DNA of 64,000 bases. Source: Polycladidibacter stylochi (GTDB taxonomy: Bacteria; Pseudomonadota; Alphaproteobacteria; Rhizobiales; Stappiaceae). Made by a program: the position numbers and the translations under genes. Below, one piece after another: positions 26,748 to 35,526 of the stretch. The notes beneath the pieces are model-generated. The model did not search any database and was not told the origin of the DNA. It saw only the letters and a list, made by a program, of their open reading frames with translations. The stretch covers positions 186,001 through 250,000 of the forward strand of contig NZ_LLWE01000014.1 in NCBI RefSeq assembly GCF_001562055.1. Reading direction: 5' to 3'. Each line of letters starts with the position of its first letter. The stretch's first letter is position 1.

Positions 26748-27536
26748 CTAGCGAATACCCTGACTAACGACGCCAGCCATACTATCAGCTGCTTTAATCA
26801 CCTTCGAGTTCATCTCGTAGGCACGTTGTGCTGTTATCAACTCGGTAATTTCTTTTACAGGATCAACGTTAGCCGTTTCGAGGTAGCTTTGTTTAATTGA
26901 GCCAAAACCGCCCTCACCTGCAACGCCATTTATTGCTGCACCTGATGCTTCGGTTTCTTTAAACAGATTACCACCCATTGCGCGGAGACCTGCATCATTC
27001 ACAAAACTTGTCATTGTGATCTGACCAAGATTCTGTGCAGGCTGATCATCATTGAACAACGCAAACACTTGACCGCTTTCGTTAATTGTCACATCTACGG
27101 CGTCTTCTGGAATACTAATGGAGGGCTGAATTTGATAGCCATCCAGTGTTACCAACTGCCCTGTGGCATTCACATTGAACGAGCCAGCGCGTGTATATAA
27201 GTTCTGACCTTCAGGACCTTGAACAGCGAACCAGCCATTTCCATCAATAGCCAGATCATACTTATTGCCTGTATTAACGAGCGGTCCTTGTTTAAACATT
27301 TTGCGCACAGCCGCGGTACGCACACCCAAACCTTGCTGAACACCCTCAGGTATAGCACCCTCTCCACCACGGTTTGCAATACCTGCAGCGCGATCCACTT
27401 GATACAGCAGATCTGTAAACTCAGCACGCGCCCCTTTATATGCTGTTGTGTTCATATTCGCGATATTGTTGGAAATCACTTCCAAGTTTTTGGCTTGAGC
27501 CGACATACCTGTGGCTGCAATCGCTAATGCTTTCAT
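26748..27536 (-). CDS. flgG: Distal rod protein FlgG
   Basis: FlgG is the distal rod subunit. From the ATG at 27536 the protein has 262 aa, the normal length, starting MKALAIAATGMSAQAKNLEV with the rod motif NIANMNTTAYKGAR. The C-terminus is ITELITAQRAYEMNSKVIKA. The frame is open to 27644, but the extra N-terminus is unlike the family and overlaps fliE. It lies 10 bp downstream of fliE. Confidence 0.95.
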   Translation of the reverse strand: MKALAIAATGMSAQAKNLEVISNNIANMNTTAYKGARAEFTDLLYQVDRAAGIANRGGEGAIPEGVQQGLGVRTAAVRKMFKQGPLVNTGNKYDLAIDGNGWFAVQGPEGQNLYTRAGSFNVNATGQLVTLDGYQIQPSISIPEDAVDVTINESGQVFALFNDDQPAQNLGQITMTSFVNDAGLRAMGGNLFKETEASGAAINGVAGEGGFGSIKQSYLETANVDPVKEITELITAQRAYEMNSKVIKAADSMAGVVSQGIR

Positions 27537-27546
27537 GGTCGTTTTC

Positions 27547-27891
27547 CTAAATAGCCATCCGTGAAAATTCTTGGTATGCAGCAACAACCTTATCGCGAAC
27601 AGCAATAGCTGTGCGCAAGGAAACTTCGGCCTGCATAACGGCATCCACTACCTGTTGAGCAGAAGCCTCGCCTTTAACCGCTGCGATTGAAGCAGCCTCA
27701 GCTTTTTTCAAATCACCAGATGTATTTTTCGCAACTTGAGCCATCGCATCAACAAAGCTCGGCTCACCACTAACATCTGCTTTTGCAGGGGCATTCAAGT
27801 GCACAGTTTTCTCGCGAATACCACCAAGCAATTGTGTATCGCCAATCTTTTGACGTCCAAATGCGGTAACGCCCGAAACCAAATCAACCAT
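27547..27891 (-). CDS. fliE: MS ring-rod junction protein FliE
   Basis: FliE links the MS ring to the rod and is an early export substrate. The protein has 114 aa; the conserved C-terminal half (MQAEVSLRTAIAVRDKVVAA) is clear. The ATG overlaps the flgC stop by one base (TAATG). Order flgB-flgC-fliE-flgG is the standard rod cluster. Confidence 0.92.
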   Translation of the reverse strand: MVDLVSGVTAFGRQKIGDTQLLGGIREKTVHLNAPAKADVSGEPSFVDAMAQVAKNTSGDLKKAEAASIAAVKGEASAQQVVDAVMQAEVSLRTAIAVRDKVVAAYQEFSRMAI

Positions 27892-28310
27892 TACCGGCTC
27901 CTCAGTAGATCAATAGTTTGATTAATCATTGTGCGCGACTGCTTCATAACTTGCAGTCCAGCCTCATAAGAACGGGAAGCTTCACGCATATCAGCCAATT
28001 CAATTAATGTATTAACATTTGGCATTTTCACATTACCGTCAGCATCTGCTGCCGGATTTGATGGATCGTGCTCGATACGATAATCAGATCTATCTGTACC
28101 AATGGCTTTAATTTCAACGAGCTCAGCGTTGAGCGCACGGTCCATTTCACTTTTAAAAGTGACTGTTTTCCGTGTATAAGGGCGCGCTCCTGGTGTATTC
28201 CCAGTTGAGTTTGCGTTTGCCAAGTTCTCTGAAACCACACGCATACGCTGTGATTGTGCATGAAGGCCTGAACCGGCAATTCGCAAGGACGCTGAAAGTG
28301 GATCAACCAT
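27891..28310 (-). CDS. flgC: Proximal rod protein FlgC
   Basis: FlgC is a proximal rod subunit. The 139-aa protein has the N-terminal rod motif ([16 protein letters not shown], about residues 22-37) and the C-terminal FlgC signature ([20 protein letters not shown]). It starts 30 bp after flgB and overlaps fliE by one base. Confidence 0.95.
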   Translation of the reverse strand: MVDPLSASLRIAGSGLHAQSQRMRVVSENLANANSTGNTPGARPYTRKTVTFKSEMDRALNAELVEIKAIGTDRSDYRIEHDPSNPAADADGNVKMPNVNTLIELADMREASRSYEAGLQVMKQSRTMINQTIDLLRSR

Positions 28311-28340
28311 TATCTTTGTTTTCCTAAATACTATCTAACT

Positions 28341-28730
28341 CTAGCGACTGAGACTCGCGAGCGTTAATGAATGAAATTTACCAACGATACCTGTTGTTAA
28401 ACTGTATTCACGCGCCACCTGCCCTGATTTAATCATTTCCTGCTCTAAAGAAACAGAGTTCTTGGAGACCGAAACCTGCCAACTCTTACTGTCTGCCGCT
28501 TCTATCTGCGAACCAAGAGAGCCGTCCATTTGCAAGTGACCAGCCTGTGTTGCACGCATACCTAAATTTTCAAGATGTGTTTTATCGAAGACATCTCGAA
28601 AAGGCTCGACATCTTTCGCCGCATAGCCTGGGGTGTCCGCATTTGCGATATTCTCAGCAACAGCAGTTTGCCTTACAGACAACCACTGAGTCTTCCTAGA
28701 AGCTAGGCTGAACAAATAGACTGGATCCAA
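28341..28730 (-). CDS. flgB: Proximal rod protein FlgB (TTG start)
   Basis: FlgB is a proximal rod subunit. I place the start at the TTG at 28730, which has GGAG eight bases upstream and gives a 129-aa protein beginning MDPVYLFSLASRKTQWLSVR, in line with rhizobial FlgB. The rod motif NIANADTPGY follows. A TTG at 28772 would add 14 residues, has no ribosome binding site and lies 7 bp from the Rem-like box (28779-28794). This is the first gene of a ten-gene operon. Confidence 0.9.
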   Translation of the reverse strand: MDPVYLFSLASRKTQWLSVRQTAVAENIANADTPGYAAKDVEPFRDVFDKTHLENLGMRATQAGHLQMDGSLGSQIEAADSKSWQVSVSKNSVSLEQEMIKSGQVAREYSLTTGIVGKFHSLTLASLSR

Positions 28731-28778
28731 CGAACCTACTCCGAACAAATCAAACTTGAGTTTGAGTAACAAGCCAAT

Positions 28779-28794
28779 CTTGCCCGTAGCTTTC
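28779..28794 (-). promoter_or_regulatory. Candidate Rem box upstream of flgB
   Basis: The minus strand reads GAAAG-CTACGG-GCAAG, 48 bp upstream of the TTG start. CTACGG is shared with other boxes of the set. Confidence 0.55.
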
Positions 28795-28924
28795 GGATTA
28801 AAAAAGGTTCTTAATCATATATTTTTCTTTTTAAAATCATAGACTTAAAGAGTGTAAACATTGACTTCCACTCAAACGAAAAATTAGAAATGCATATTTA
28901 AAGCCGAGTCAAAAATATACACTT

Positions 28925-29362
28925 TTAATTAATATTTTTCTTAGCGTCGTCCAACGCCTCTTTAAGTCTTTGGGTATTAATTAACGGCTCTTCTGAGGGA
29001 TTATCAAATGCTATGTACTTAACCTCTACTGCAGAGTTCAACGGTAGAAGTATTAAGTGAAAAAGAATACAAACCCCGCGGTTTGCAAATGACATATGCA
29101 AGCAGATACTTGTTTCCCCACTCCAGCTAATATCTATCGTAGAAGTTGAAGCAAATTTAAGTGTATCTTGTTTAAAATACAGCTCACTTGATGACCCGAT
29201 AAGATCCTCAAGGTTCGCGGTTTCATTCCCAAGAACATGCCTTGCTAAAGAGGTTAACTCAACCAAACGAAGCTCTGCAGCCACCGGACGAATAGCTTCT
29301 GCGACTATTGCCTCTCGTTGCGCTTCGATACTTACACTTTCCGTTGCGTTCATATTAGTCAC
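28925..29362 (-). CDS. Unknown protein downstream of flhB (145 aa)
   Basis: I do not recognise this protein. It has 145 aa with no signal peptide. The N-terminal half is helical and acidic, and the C-terminal half has alternating hydrophobic residues suggesting a beta sheet (ICLHMSFANRGVCILFHLIL). It follows flhB by 50 bp on the same strand, so it is probably the last gene of the motA-flhB unit and part of the flagellar regulon. About 190 AT-rich bases separate it from flgB. Confidence 0.75.
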   Translation of the reverse strand: MTNMNATESVSIEAQREAIVAEAIRPVAAELRLVELTSLARHVLGNETANLEDLIGSSSELYFKQDTLKFASTSTIDISWSGETSICLHMSFANRGVCILFHLILLPLNSAVEVKYIAFDNPSEEPLINTQRLKEALDDAKKNIN

Positions 29363-29412
29363 TTCAACCGGCTAATCCTGCAACCCTATAAAAATATAGT
29401 CTACAGCTATTA

Positions 29413-30480
29413 CTAGTTCTTTTTCTGCATATACACGTAAGAAATGATTTCAGCAACAGCCCTATAATATTCCGGTGGAATAAATTGATCAACTTCCACG
29501 GCAGAAAAAAGCGCCCGCGCAAGTGGTTTATCTTCAATGACAGCTACGTCATGTAAATATGCCAGTTCTTTAATTTTCAATGCGATTAAATCTTGCCCTT
29601 TTGCAATTACTTTCGGAGCCTCAGAACCAGTACGATCATACTTTAGTGCAACTGCAAAGTGTGTGGGGTTTGCGACAACCACGGTTGCCTCAGAAACATT
29701 CCCCATCATGCGCTTACGCGCACGATCCCTTGCAAGAGAGCGCTGGCGAGCCTTCACCATCGGATCGCCTTCAGTTTGCTTGTACTCGTCTTTGATCTCC
29801 TGCTTGGTCATACGAAGCTTTTTACGCCATTGGAAGCGCGCCAAAACCAAATCGAAACCAACCAATGCAATAGTTGCGATACAAACACCTGAAAGTAGCT
29901 TGATTGCCATTTTAACAATTGTTACTGGCAGCATATCTGGATCAGAATACATTGTCGTCAAAGCTGCAGCCGTTTGCGACTTCATAACAATAATTGCTAC
30001 GGAGGCAACTGTAACCAGCTTAAATAGTGACTTCAAAAATTCCATCAGATTATTCATGCTAAACAATCTCTTAACACCTTTTGGAATTGATATTTTTTCC
30101 AATTTCGGCTGAATTCTGTTCAGCACCATGCGAGGTGTATTCTGCAAGAAAGAAGAAGCGAGACCAAAACCAATCAGCAATGCAACTATTGGCAATGTAA
30201 ATATAAGTAGTTGCCTACTAACTGCTATTAATAAGTTCGTTAGGTCAGCACTTGAGTTTAAGGCAATCTCACCAGGGTTATCAATAAACCAAACAAGCAA
30301 GTTTATTAGGGAGTGTGCCCTATCTACAGCTAGAAAGCTAAAAATGAGCACCATTGCCAGGAGAGAGGCCAATACGGAAGCTTCCTTTGAAACAGGCACG
30401 TTACCTTTTTCAATTGCATCACGTATCTTTTTTTCGGAGGGTTCCTCCGTTTTACTTTCTTGATCCTGATCGTCGGCCAT
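29413..30480 (-). CDS. flhB: Flagellar export switch protein FlhB
   Basis: FlhB sets export substrate specificity. The 355-aa protein has four membrane segments between about residues 32 and 210 and a cytoplasmic domain with the self-cleavage motif NPTH (VVVANPTHFAVALKY). The N-terminus is the usual charged stretch (QESKTEEPSEKKIRDA). It lies between fliG and the 145-aa unknown gene. Confidence 0.96.
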   Translation of the reverse strand: MADDQDQESKTEEPSEKKIRDAIEKGNVPVSKEASVLASLLAMVLIFSFLAVDRAHSLINLLVWFIDNPGEIALNSSADLTNLLIAVSRQLLIFTLPIVALLIGFGLASSFLQNTPRMVLNRIQPKLEKISIPKGVKRLFSMNNLMEFLKSLFKLVTVASVAIIVMKSQTAAALTTMYSDPDMLPVTIVKMAIKLLSGVCIATIALVGFDLVLARFQWRKKLRMTKQEIKDEYKQTEGDPMVKARQRSLARDRARKRMMGNVSEATVVVANPTHFAVALKYDRTGSEAPKVIAKGQDLIALKIKELAYLHDVAVIEDKPLARALFSAVEVDQFIPPEYYRAVAEIISYVYMQKKN

Positions 30481-30512
30481 GGCCCCTCGTATCGCATCAG
30501 AATATAGAGAGG

Positions 30513-30536
30513 TAGGCCGGCGTTAAAACCGGCCTA
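30513..30536 (-). repeat. Hairpin between fliG and flhB
   Basis: TAGGCCGG (30513-30520) and CCGGCCTA (30529-30536) form an 8-bp stem with an 8-base loop just after the fliG stop. There is no T run on the minus strand, so an mRNA-stability or partial terminator role is more likely than full termination. Confidence 0.5.
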
Positions 30537-30541
30537 TTACA

Positions 30542-31573
30542 CTATACAAATACTTCTTCACCACGTCCGATCTCTAAGTCAATTTCACCGTTGTTTGCTT
30601 TTTCAAGAGCAAGGTCAGTGATTTCGCGACGAGCATCAAGCACTTCACGCTGAGCAACAGGCTCACCTGTAGCCAGGTCATTCTCAACAATACGACGCGC
30701 ACGAGATGACATTGATTCCAAAATCGCTTCACGGAAGGTCGCATCTGTCCCTTTAAGAGAGATCGTAACCATATCCGTCGTCACGTCATCAAAGATAGCC
30801 ATACGTGTACGAAGATCGAGATTTTGAATATCTTCGAAAGTAAACAACAGGCCAGCCAGTTGTTCTGCAGATTTTGGCAAAACTTCGCGCAGATTGGAAA
30901 GTGTGTCTTCCAGATCGTCACGCTCCATTTTGTTCAAGATATCAGCCATTCTTGAATGCGCATCCGTACCAACAGTTCGCGCAAAGTTAACCATGAAGTC
31001 TTCATGAAGTGTTTTTTGCACTTCATCGATAACATCCTCAACAATTGGCTTGAGGGTTAACATTCTACGGACAATTTGATTTCGCCGACGGCGCGGTATT
31101 TGCGAGATGACTTTAGCCGCAGCATTTGGTGAAATCTTAGATAGAATTACAGCTGCGGTTTGAGGATGCTCTTTTTGCAAATACGTCGAGAGAACATGTT
31201 CAGATATTTGAGAGACTTTATCCCAAATCGAACGCTTGGAATAGCCCATAACATCGGACATAATTTCCGCAACCTGATCTTCTGGAAGCAGACCACGCAA
31301 TAAGTTTTCAGCACCTTCAGCAGTACCAAAAAGGTTCACACCACCTGAGAATAAGCCAATAAATTCTTCGATGAGTTCATCGAGTTCATTTGCAGGTACT
31401 GTACCCAAGTCCGCAGCAGCACGAATTATCATGCGCATTTCGTCATTATCGAAATGCTTGAGTACTTTCGTTGCTTTTTCACTCCCCATAGCCAGAAGCA
31501 AAGCGGCTGCTTTTTGCGTTCCCGGTTTATTTGGAGTTAATGCTTCATTTGTATTGGCAAGAGCGTTTTTCAT
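30542..31573 (-). CDS. fliG: Flagellar motor switch protein FliG
   Basis: FliG is the C-ring protein that contacts MotA. The 343-aa protein shows the N-terminal FliF-binding domain (KAAALLLAMGSEKATKVLKH), the middle EHPQTAAVILSKISPNAAAK block, and the C-terminal torque helix region with charged residues (RTRMAIFDDVTTDMV, SRARRIVENDLA). It lies downstream of fliN in the C-ring group fliM-fliN-fliG. Confidence 0.96.
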   Translation of the reverse strand: MKNALANTNEALTPNKPGTQKAAALLLAMGSEKATKVLKHFDNDEMRMIIRAAADLGTVPANELDELIEEFIGLFSGGVNLFGTAEGAENLLRGLLPEDQVAEIMSDVMGYSKRSIWDKVSQISEHVLSTYLQKEHPQTAAVILSKISPNAAAKVISQIPRRRRNQIVRRMLTLKPIVEDVIDEVQKTLHEDFMVNFARTVGTDAHSRMADILNKMERDDLEDTLSNLREVLPKSAEQLAGLLFTFEDIQNLDLRTRMAIFDDVTTDMVTISLKGTDATFREAILESMSSRARRIVENDLATGEPVAQREVLDARREITDLALEKANNGEIDLEIGRGEEVFV

Positions 31574-31594
31574 GTCCGACCTGTATTACTAGAA

Positions 31595-32017
31595 TTAAGC
31601 GTAGCTGCCTTTTGCCCCTACGATCTCGGTCAACGAAACACCAAAACGAGAGTTATCATCTTCAACCACAACGATCTCGCCACGTGCGACGGTACGACCA
31701 TTCACAACCAAGTTCACAGGTTCGCCAACACGGTGATCAAGTGGAATTACCGCACCGCGACCCAGCTTAAGCAAACTTGCAACAGGCATAGTTGCAGAAC
31801 CAAGAACAACCTGCATATCAACAGGAATGCCTAATACTGCATCTAAGTTGCGATCAACATTCTCATCACTCACGCCATCAGAAATTGACTTAGTGGTTGC
31901 CGCACTTGCTGTACCTGTCGCAAAGGCCGGCTCTTCTAAATCCATTTCACTTTCAGAAGCAGCAGCTTCCCATTGCAGGGCAAGAGCTTCATCACTTAAT
32001 TCATTTGGGTTTGACAT
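31595..32017 (-). CDS. fliN: Flagellar motor switch protein FliN
   Basis: FliN forms the base of the C ring. The 140-aa protein has an acidic N-terminal extension and a C-terminal SpoA domain at about residues 62-135 (GIPVDMQVVLGSATMPVASL, then LGRGAVIPLDHRVGEPVNL). It lies between the DUF6468-like gene and fliG. Confidence 0.95.
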   Translation of the reverse strand: MSNPNELSDEALALQWEAAASESEMDLEEPAFATGTASAATTKSISDGVSDENVDRNLDAVLGIPVDMQVVLGSATMPVASLLKLGRGAVIPLDHRVGEPVNLVVNGRTVARGEIVVVEDDNSRFGVSLTEIVGAKGSYA

Positions 32018-32027
32018 TTTCGATCAC

Positions 32028-32702
32028 TCACTTTTGAGGAATATTCTTTTCAGAGCTAGCAGGATGCGACTGAATATCTTGATCTTTTGCACTTACATGA
32101 CGAAAAGCACCATCATCACCAACACCAACTTTACGAACGCGCATCGCCCCTTGCTCCTCAGACTTTTCTGCTGGAGTGACAGCTGGTGTCGTAATTGAAG
32201 CTGTTTTACCACCTGTCAAAAGCAACGCCGCACCGGAAACAGATGTCGCCTTTTTCACGGGCTTGTTCGTCGCCTTGGCGGTTGATACATTTTGGCGTGC
32301 ACGCGTTTCTGAAGCTGTTCTTTCTCGTCGCCCCCGCCCAAATGAAGAGGGCATTGATACAGCATCATCTACTTTGCCGTTTTTCTTTAGCCACTCTATA
32401 TGCTCTTGTAGCACTTTCATTTCTGTTTGTGCTTGTAATATGACAGAGCTTATATCAACAGTCGCTTCACGCGCATCATCTATTCTTGCTCCGAGGGACT
32501 TGAGAATTTCCTCTCCACGCACCCTCAACTCCTGAAGCGAGATACCAACAGCATCCATAGCTTCAGTTGTCTGCTCAAAAATACGCGTATAATCCTCATG
32601 GTATTCCGAAAGCTTTTGCAGCTTCTTATACATAAGCATCACACGCCAAGTCGTTACTAGTAACGCAAGGAATAGACCGGCATCAATTAGATAAGATATC
32701 AT
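32028..32702 (-). CDS. DUF6468-like membrane-anchored coiled-coil protein
   Basis: Function unknown. The 224-aa protein has one N-terminal membrane helix (residues 3-22), a cytoplasmic coiled coil at about 25-110 and a low-complexity basic/Thr-rich tail. The N-terminal 90 residues resemble DUF6468, a family I recall from alphaproteobacterial flagellar loci; this is a judgement from memory. It overlaps fliM by 20 bp and precedes fliN by 10 bp, so it is inserted in the C-ring gene group and translated with it. Confidence 0.72.
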   Translation of the reverse strand: MISYLIDAGLFLALLVTTWRVMLMYKKLQKLSEYHEDYTRIFEQTTEAMDAVGISLQELRVRGEEILKSLGARIDDAREATVDISSVILQAQTEMKVLQEHIEWLKKNGKVDDAVSMPSSFGRGRRERTASETRARQNVSTAKATNKPVKKATSVSGAALLLTGGKTASITTPAVTPAEKSEEQGAMRVRKVGVGDDGAFRHVSAKDQDIQSHPASSEKNIPQK

Positions 32703-33648
32703 CCAGCAACTCTCCTTCTTGCTGTATCAACTCATCAACACGAACCGTATAATTACCAGCCACTTGACCCAAGCGACAGTTAAACAGCGGCTGACTGTTA
32801 CATTCCAGCTTTACAGGTGTCTTCGGAGTTGCGTTCAATTCAAGCACCATACCCACTTCAAACTGAGCAACTTCATCAAGCGACAAACGCTGCTCTTCAA
32901 GAACCGCAGTCAACTCAACCTCAGTTTTCTGCACCTCTTGCTGGAACTGCTTCGTCCAACGGGTATCCCGACCTGCCATCTCGCCTGACAGTACCTGTGC
33001 CAGGTTCTGGCGTAACGGGTTAAGCACCGATTGAGGAATGATAATAAAGATCTCACCCTCACGGCCAATAATTTCGGCAGTCATTCGCGCGATAACACAT
33101 GGATTTGAGCGCCGCCCAGTCTGCGCAAACTCCATGCGCGTCTCTAAGCGCTCAACCTTAAGCGAGGTATCTGCGATTGCCTCAAACGCCGATTCGAGCG
33201 CTAATGCAGCCTCAGCAAACATTTTATAGGCAAGACGCTGCTCGACGTTTGTCAGGCCGCGATTTTCCTCTAGCGCCTCTTCTTCACCATCACCGCCTAA
33301 TAACACTTCTACCATGGAGTAGATAAAAGCCCGATCAAAACCTAAGAGAATACGAGCATCCCACTCTTGCGCGTGCAATACCGCAACAATTGCCTTCTCA
33401 TCATATTGATCAAGAACGTCGCCAATGCGCTCATTATCTACTGATTTCACAGCTATATATGGCGCCGAAGCTGCCATCTGCCTTAGCGTATCAATGAACT
33501 GCCTCGCCATACGATCAAAGACCACATGCAACATCGGCAATCGATCAACACCCAAACCAGAGGCATCTAACAGTCTGGATGGCAAATCAAACTTTGTACC
33601 ATCGCCCTCTGGATTTGGCTTAATCGTTTCCAAATTCAGATCATCCAT
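32683..33648 (-). CDS. fliM: Flagellar motor switch protein FliM
   Basis: FliM is the CheY-P-binding C-ring protein. The 321-aa product has the middle CheC-like domain (with VEVLLGGDGEEEALEENRGL) and a C-terminal SpoA domain (FEVGMVLELNATPKTPVKLE). The N-terminal CheY-binding motif is not the classical one. Its ATG overlaps the motA stop by one base. Confidence 0.93.
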   Translation of the reverse strand: MDDLNLETIKPNPEGDGTKFDLPSRLLDASGLGVDRLPMLHVVFDRMARQFIDTLRQMAASAPYIAVKSVDNERIGDVLDQYDEKAIVAVLHAQEWDARILLGFDRAFIYSMVEVLLGGDGEEEALEENRGLTNVEQRLAYKMFAEAALALESAFEAIADTSLKVERLETRMEFAQTGRRSNPCVIARMTAEIIGREGEIFIIIPQSVLNPLRQNLAQVLSGEMAGRDTRWTKQFQQEVQKTEVELTAVLEEQRLSLDEVAQFEVGMVLELNATPKTPVKLECNSQPLFNCRLGQVAGNYTVRVDELIQQEGELLDDILSN

Positions 33649-34508
33649 CAGACCGCTCCTGCGCTCATGGTTTCTTCTTCAACTTCATCGATTGTAGGGC
33701 GATCATCAGACGAGATTGTCTTACGGCCATGCTCAAGTGCAATTTGCGGGGCAGCACCATTCATAAACGCCAAGAGCGTTTGCTTGACCTCTACATACAT
33801 CTGGAACTTGCGTTCACGCACAGAGCGAAGCTTATTTGCTATTGGCGTAACGATACCATAACTACAGAAGATACCGAGAAACGTCCCCACCAAAGCTGCA
33901 CCGATCAAATGCCCGAGAACTTCCGGCTCCTGATCAATTGCACCCATCGCTTTAATAACACCTAAAACCGCAGCCACAATACCAAGAGCAGGCAAGGCCT
34001 CTGCAATAACGGCTAGCGCATTGTAAGGACGAAGCTCTTCACGAGAAAGCGTGTGCAACTCCTCATCCATCAAAGCTTCAATTTCATGAGGACGCACATT
34101 CCCAATAACAATCAACCGGAAATAGTCACAAATGAAGTTACGCAGAGAATCATCCGCCAAGACCTTCGGAAAGGTTTGAAACAACTCGGACTCATGTGGG
34201 TTATCGATTATAACCTCCACATCATTACGCCCTTTAGCACGCATAGTGCGCATCAAACCATACAACACACTCAAAGTATCCAAATGATCGCGCTTTGTGG
34301 GCGCTGCATTCATTAGCGCCTCGCGAATGCCACGCCCTGTATCTTTGAGGGTCTTTGCGGAATTGGCGACGATAAATGTCCCAAAACCAGCACCACAGAT
34401 AATCAGGAATTCAAAAGGCTGATACAGAACACTTAAGTAACCACCCATGGCTACATAACCGCCCAATATTGAGCCAATAACGATAATAAGACCAATTATG
34501 ATATTCAA
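33648..34508 (-). CDS. motA: Flagellar stator protein MotA (TTG start)
   Basis: MotA is the four-helix stator subunit. I choose the TTG at 34508, which has GGAG six bases upstream and gives a 286-aa protein starting [20 protein letters not shown], as in rhizobial MotA. The frame is open to 34598, but the extra 30 residues are unlike MotA. The later membrane pair contains [20 protein letters not shown]. It is the first gene of motA-fliM-DUF6468-fliN-fliG-flhB and is divergent from the DUF1217 operon. Confidence 0.92.
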   Translation of the reverse strand: MNIIIGLIIVIGSILGGYVAMGGYLSVLYQPFEFLIICGAGFGTFIVANSAKTLKDTGRGIREALMNAAPTKRDHLDTLSVLYGLMRTMRAKGRNDVEVIIDNPHESELFQTFPKVLADDSLRNFICDYFRLIVIGNVRPHEIEALMDEELHTLSREELRPYNALAVIAEALPALGIVAAVLGVIKAMGAIDQEPEVLGHLIGAALVGTFLGIFCSYGIVTPIANKLRSVRERKFQMYVEVKQTLLAFMNGAAPQIALEHGRKTISSDDRPTIDEVEEETMSAGAV

Positions 34509-34684
34509 AACCTGCTCCACGCGTTTAGGGAACCAGACTGGGTTAAGTAGCGTGGTACATTTAGTGGCTTGTCTGAAACTGGTTAGTCCCTGAGCCATTT
34601 CAATTAATAGGCCCTCTGTTCAGTTATCCCAATCAATTTCACTAAATTGCTAGCAAAAAAACAACACCCTAGAGAATTCATCAG

Positions 34685-34700
34685 CTCAGCTTCAGACAAG
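34685..34700 (+). promoter_or_regulatory. Candidate Rem box upstream of the DUF1217-flgF operon
   Basis: The plus strand reads CTCAG-CTTCAG-ACAAG, matching the minus-strand flagellar boxes in orientation to its own operon. It lies 47 bp upstream of the start at 34748. Confidence 0.5.
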
Positions 34701-34747
34701 GAAAGAGCAAGATTATTTGCAGCAAATAATTATAAATGAGGTTCACC

Positions 34748-35524
34748 ATGATCGACACTGCACTGCGTTACGGCATGATCGCTCGCGACATGAGCAAGAC
34801 ACTTGCACTCACAAAGTCCGATCCTATGGTGACCCGAGAGAGCGCTTATTATTTGGAACACATACGCGAAATTAAAAATGTTGATGATTTTATCAAGAAT
34901 GACCGCATTTTTAATTATGCAATGAAGGCAATGGGCCTTGAAGACATGGCCTACGCAAAGGGGTTTATGAAAAAGGCCTTGAAAGAAGGCATCGCGGATA
35001 AAGACAGCTTTGCGAACAAACTTTCCGACCCGCGCTACAAAGAGTTTGTAAAGGTTTTTAACTTTGCCGAATATGGGGAAACAGCTACCAACTTTACTAG
35101 TTCACAAACGGCTATTGTTGATAAGTACGTTGAAATGACCCTAGAAATCAATGAGGGCAATGAAAACGAAGGCGTACGCCTTGCGTTGTACTTCAAACGT
35201 AAGTCAACAGGTATTAAGAGCCCGTATGAGCTACTGGCGGACCCTGCATTATACAAAGTTATTCGTACTGCCATTGGTATGCCTGACCAAATGGTTGGCA
35301 CTGATGTCGACAAGCAAGCCAATTACATTAAGAACAAACTAGACATGAAGGTTTTTAAGAATCCGAATGAAGTTGACAAGCTCATTAATAAATTCACAGC
35401 GCTTTATGATGTTCTCAATAACATAAACACCTCTCCCACTCTTCAACTATTCACCGGGAATGCATTTGCAGGCGTCAATCCCAATACGCTTGCCTCCTTT
35501 AACGCAATCAAATTCGGGGGTTAA
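34748..35524 (+). CDS. DUF1217 flagellar-operon protein
   Basis: Function unknown; DUF1217 proteins occur in front of flgF in rhizobial flagellar loci. From the ATG at 34748 (GAGG six bases upstream) the protein has 258 aa. It is largely helical, with AKGFMKKALKEGIADKDSFA near residue 64 and a Pro/Ala/Asn-rich C-terminus. An in-frame ATG at 34736 lacks a ribosome binding site. It is the first gene of the plus-strand operon and ends 2 bp before flgF. Confidence 0.85.
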   Translation: MIDTALRYGMIARDMSKTLALTKSDPMVTRESAYYLEHIREIKNVDDFIKNDRIFNYAMKAMGLEDMAYAKGFMKKALKEGIADKDSFANKLSDPRYKEFVKVFNFAEYGETATNFTSSQTAIVDKYVEMTLEINEGNENEGVRLALYFKRKSTGIKSPYELLADPALYKVIRTAIGMPDQMVGTDVDKQANYIKNKLDMKVFKNPNEVDKLINKFTALYDVLNNINTSPTLQLFTGNAFAGVNPNTLASFNAIKFGG

Positions 35525-35526
35525 TA

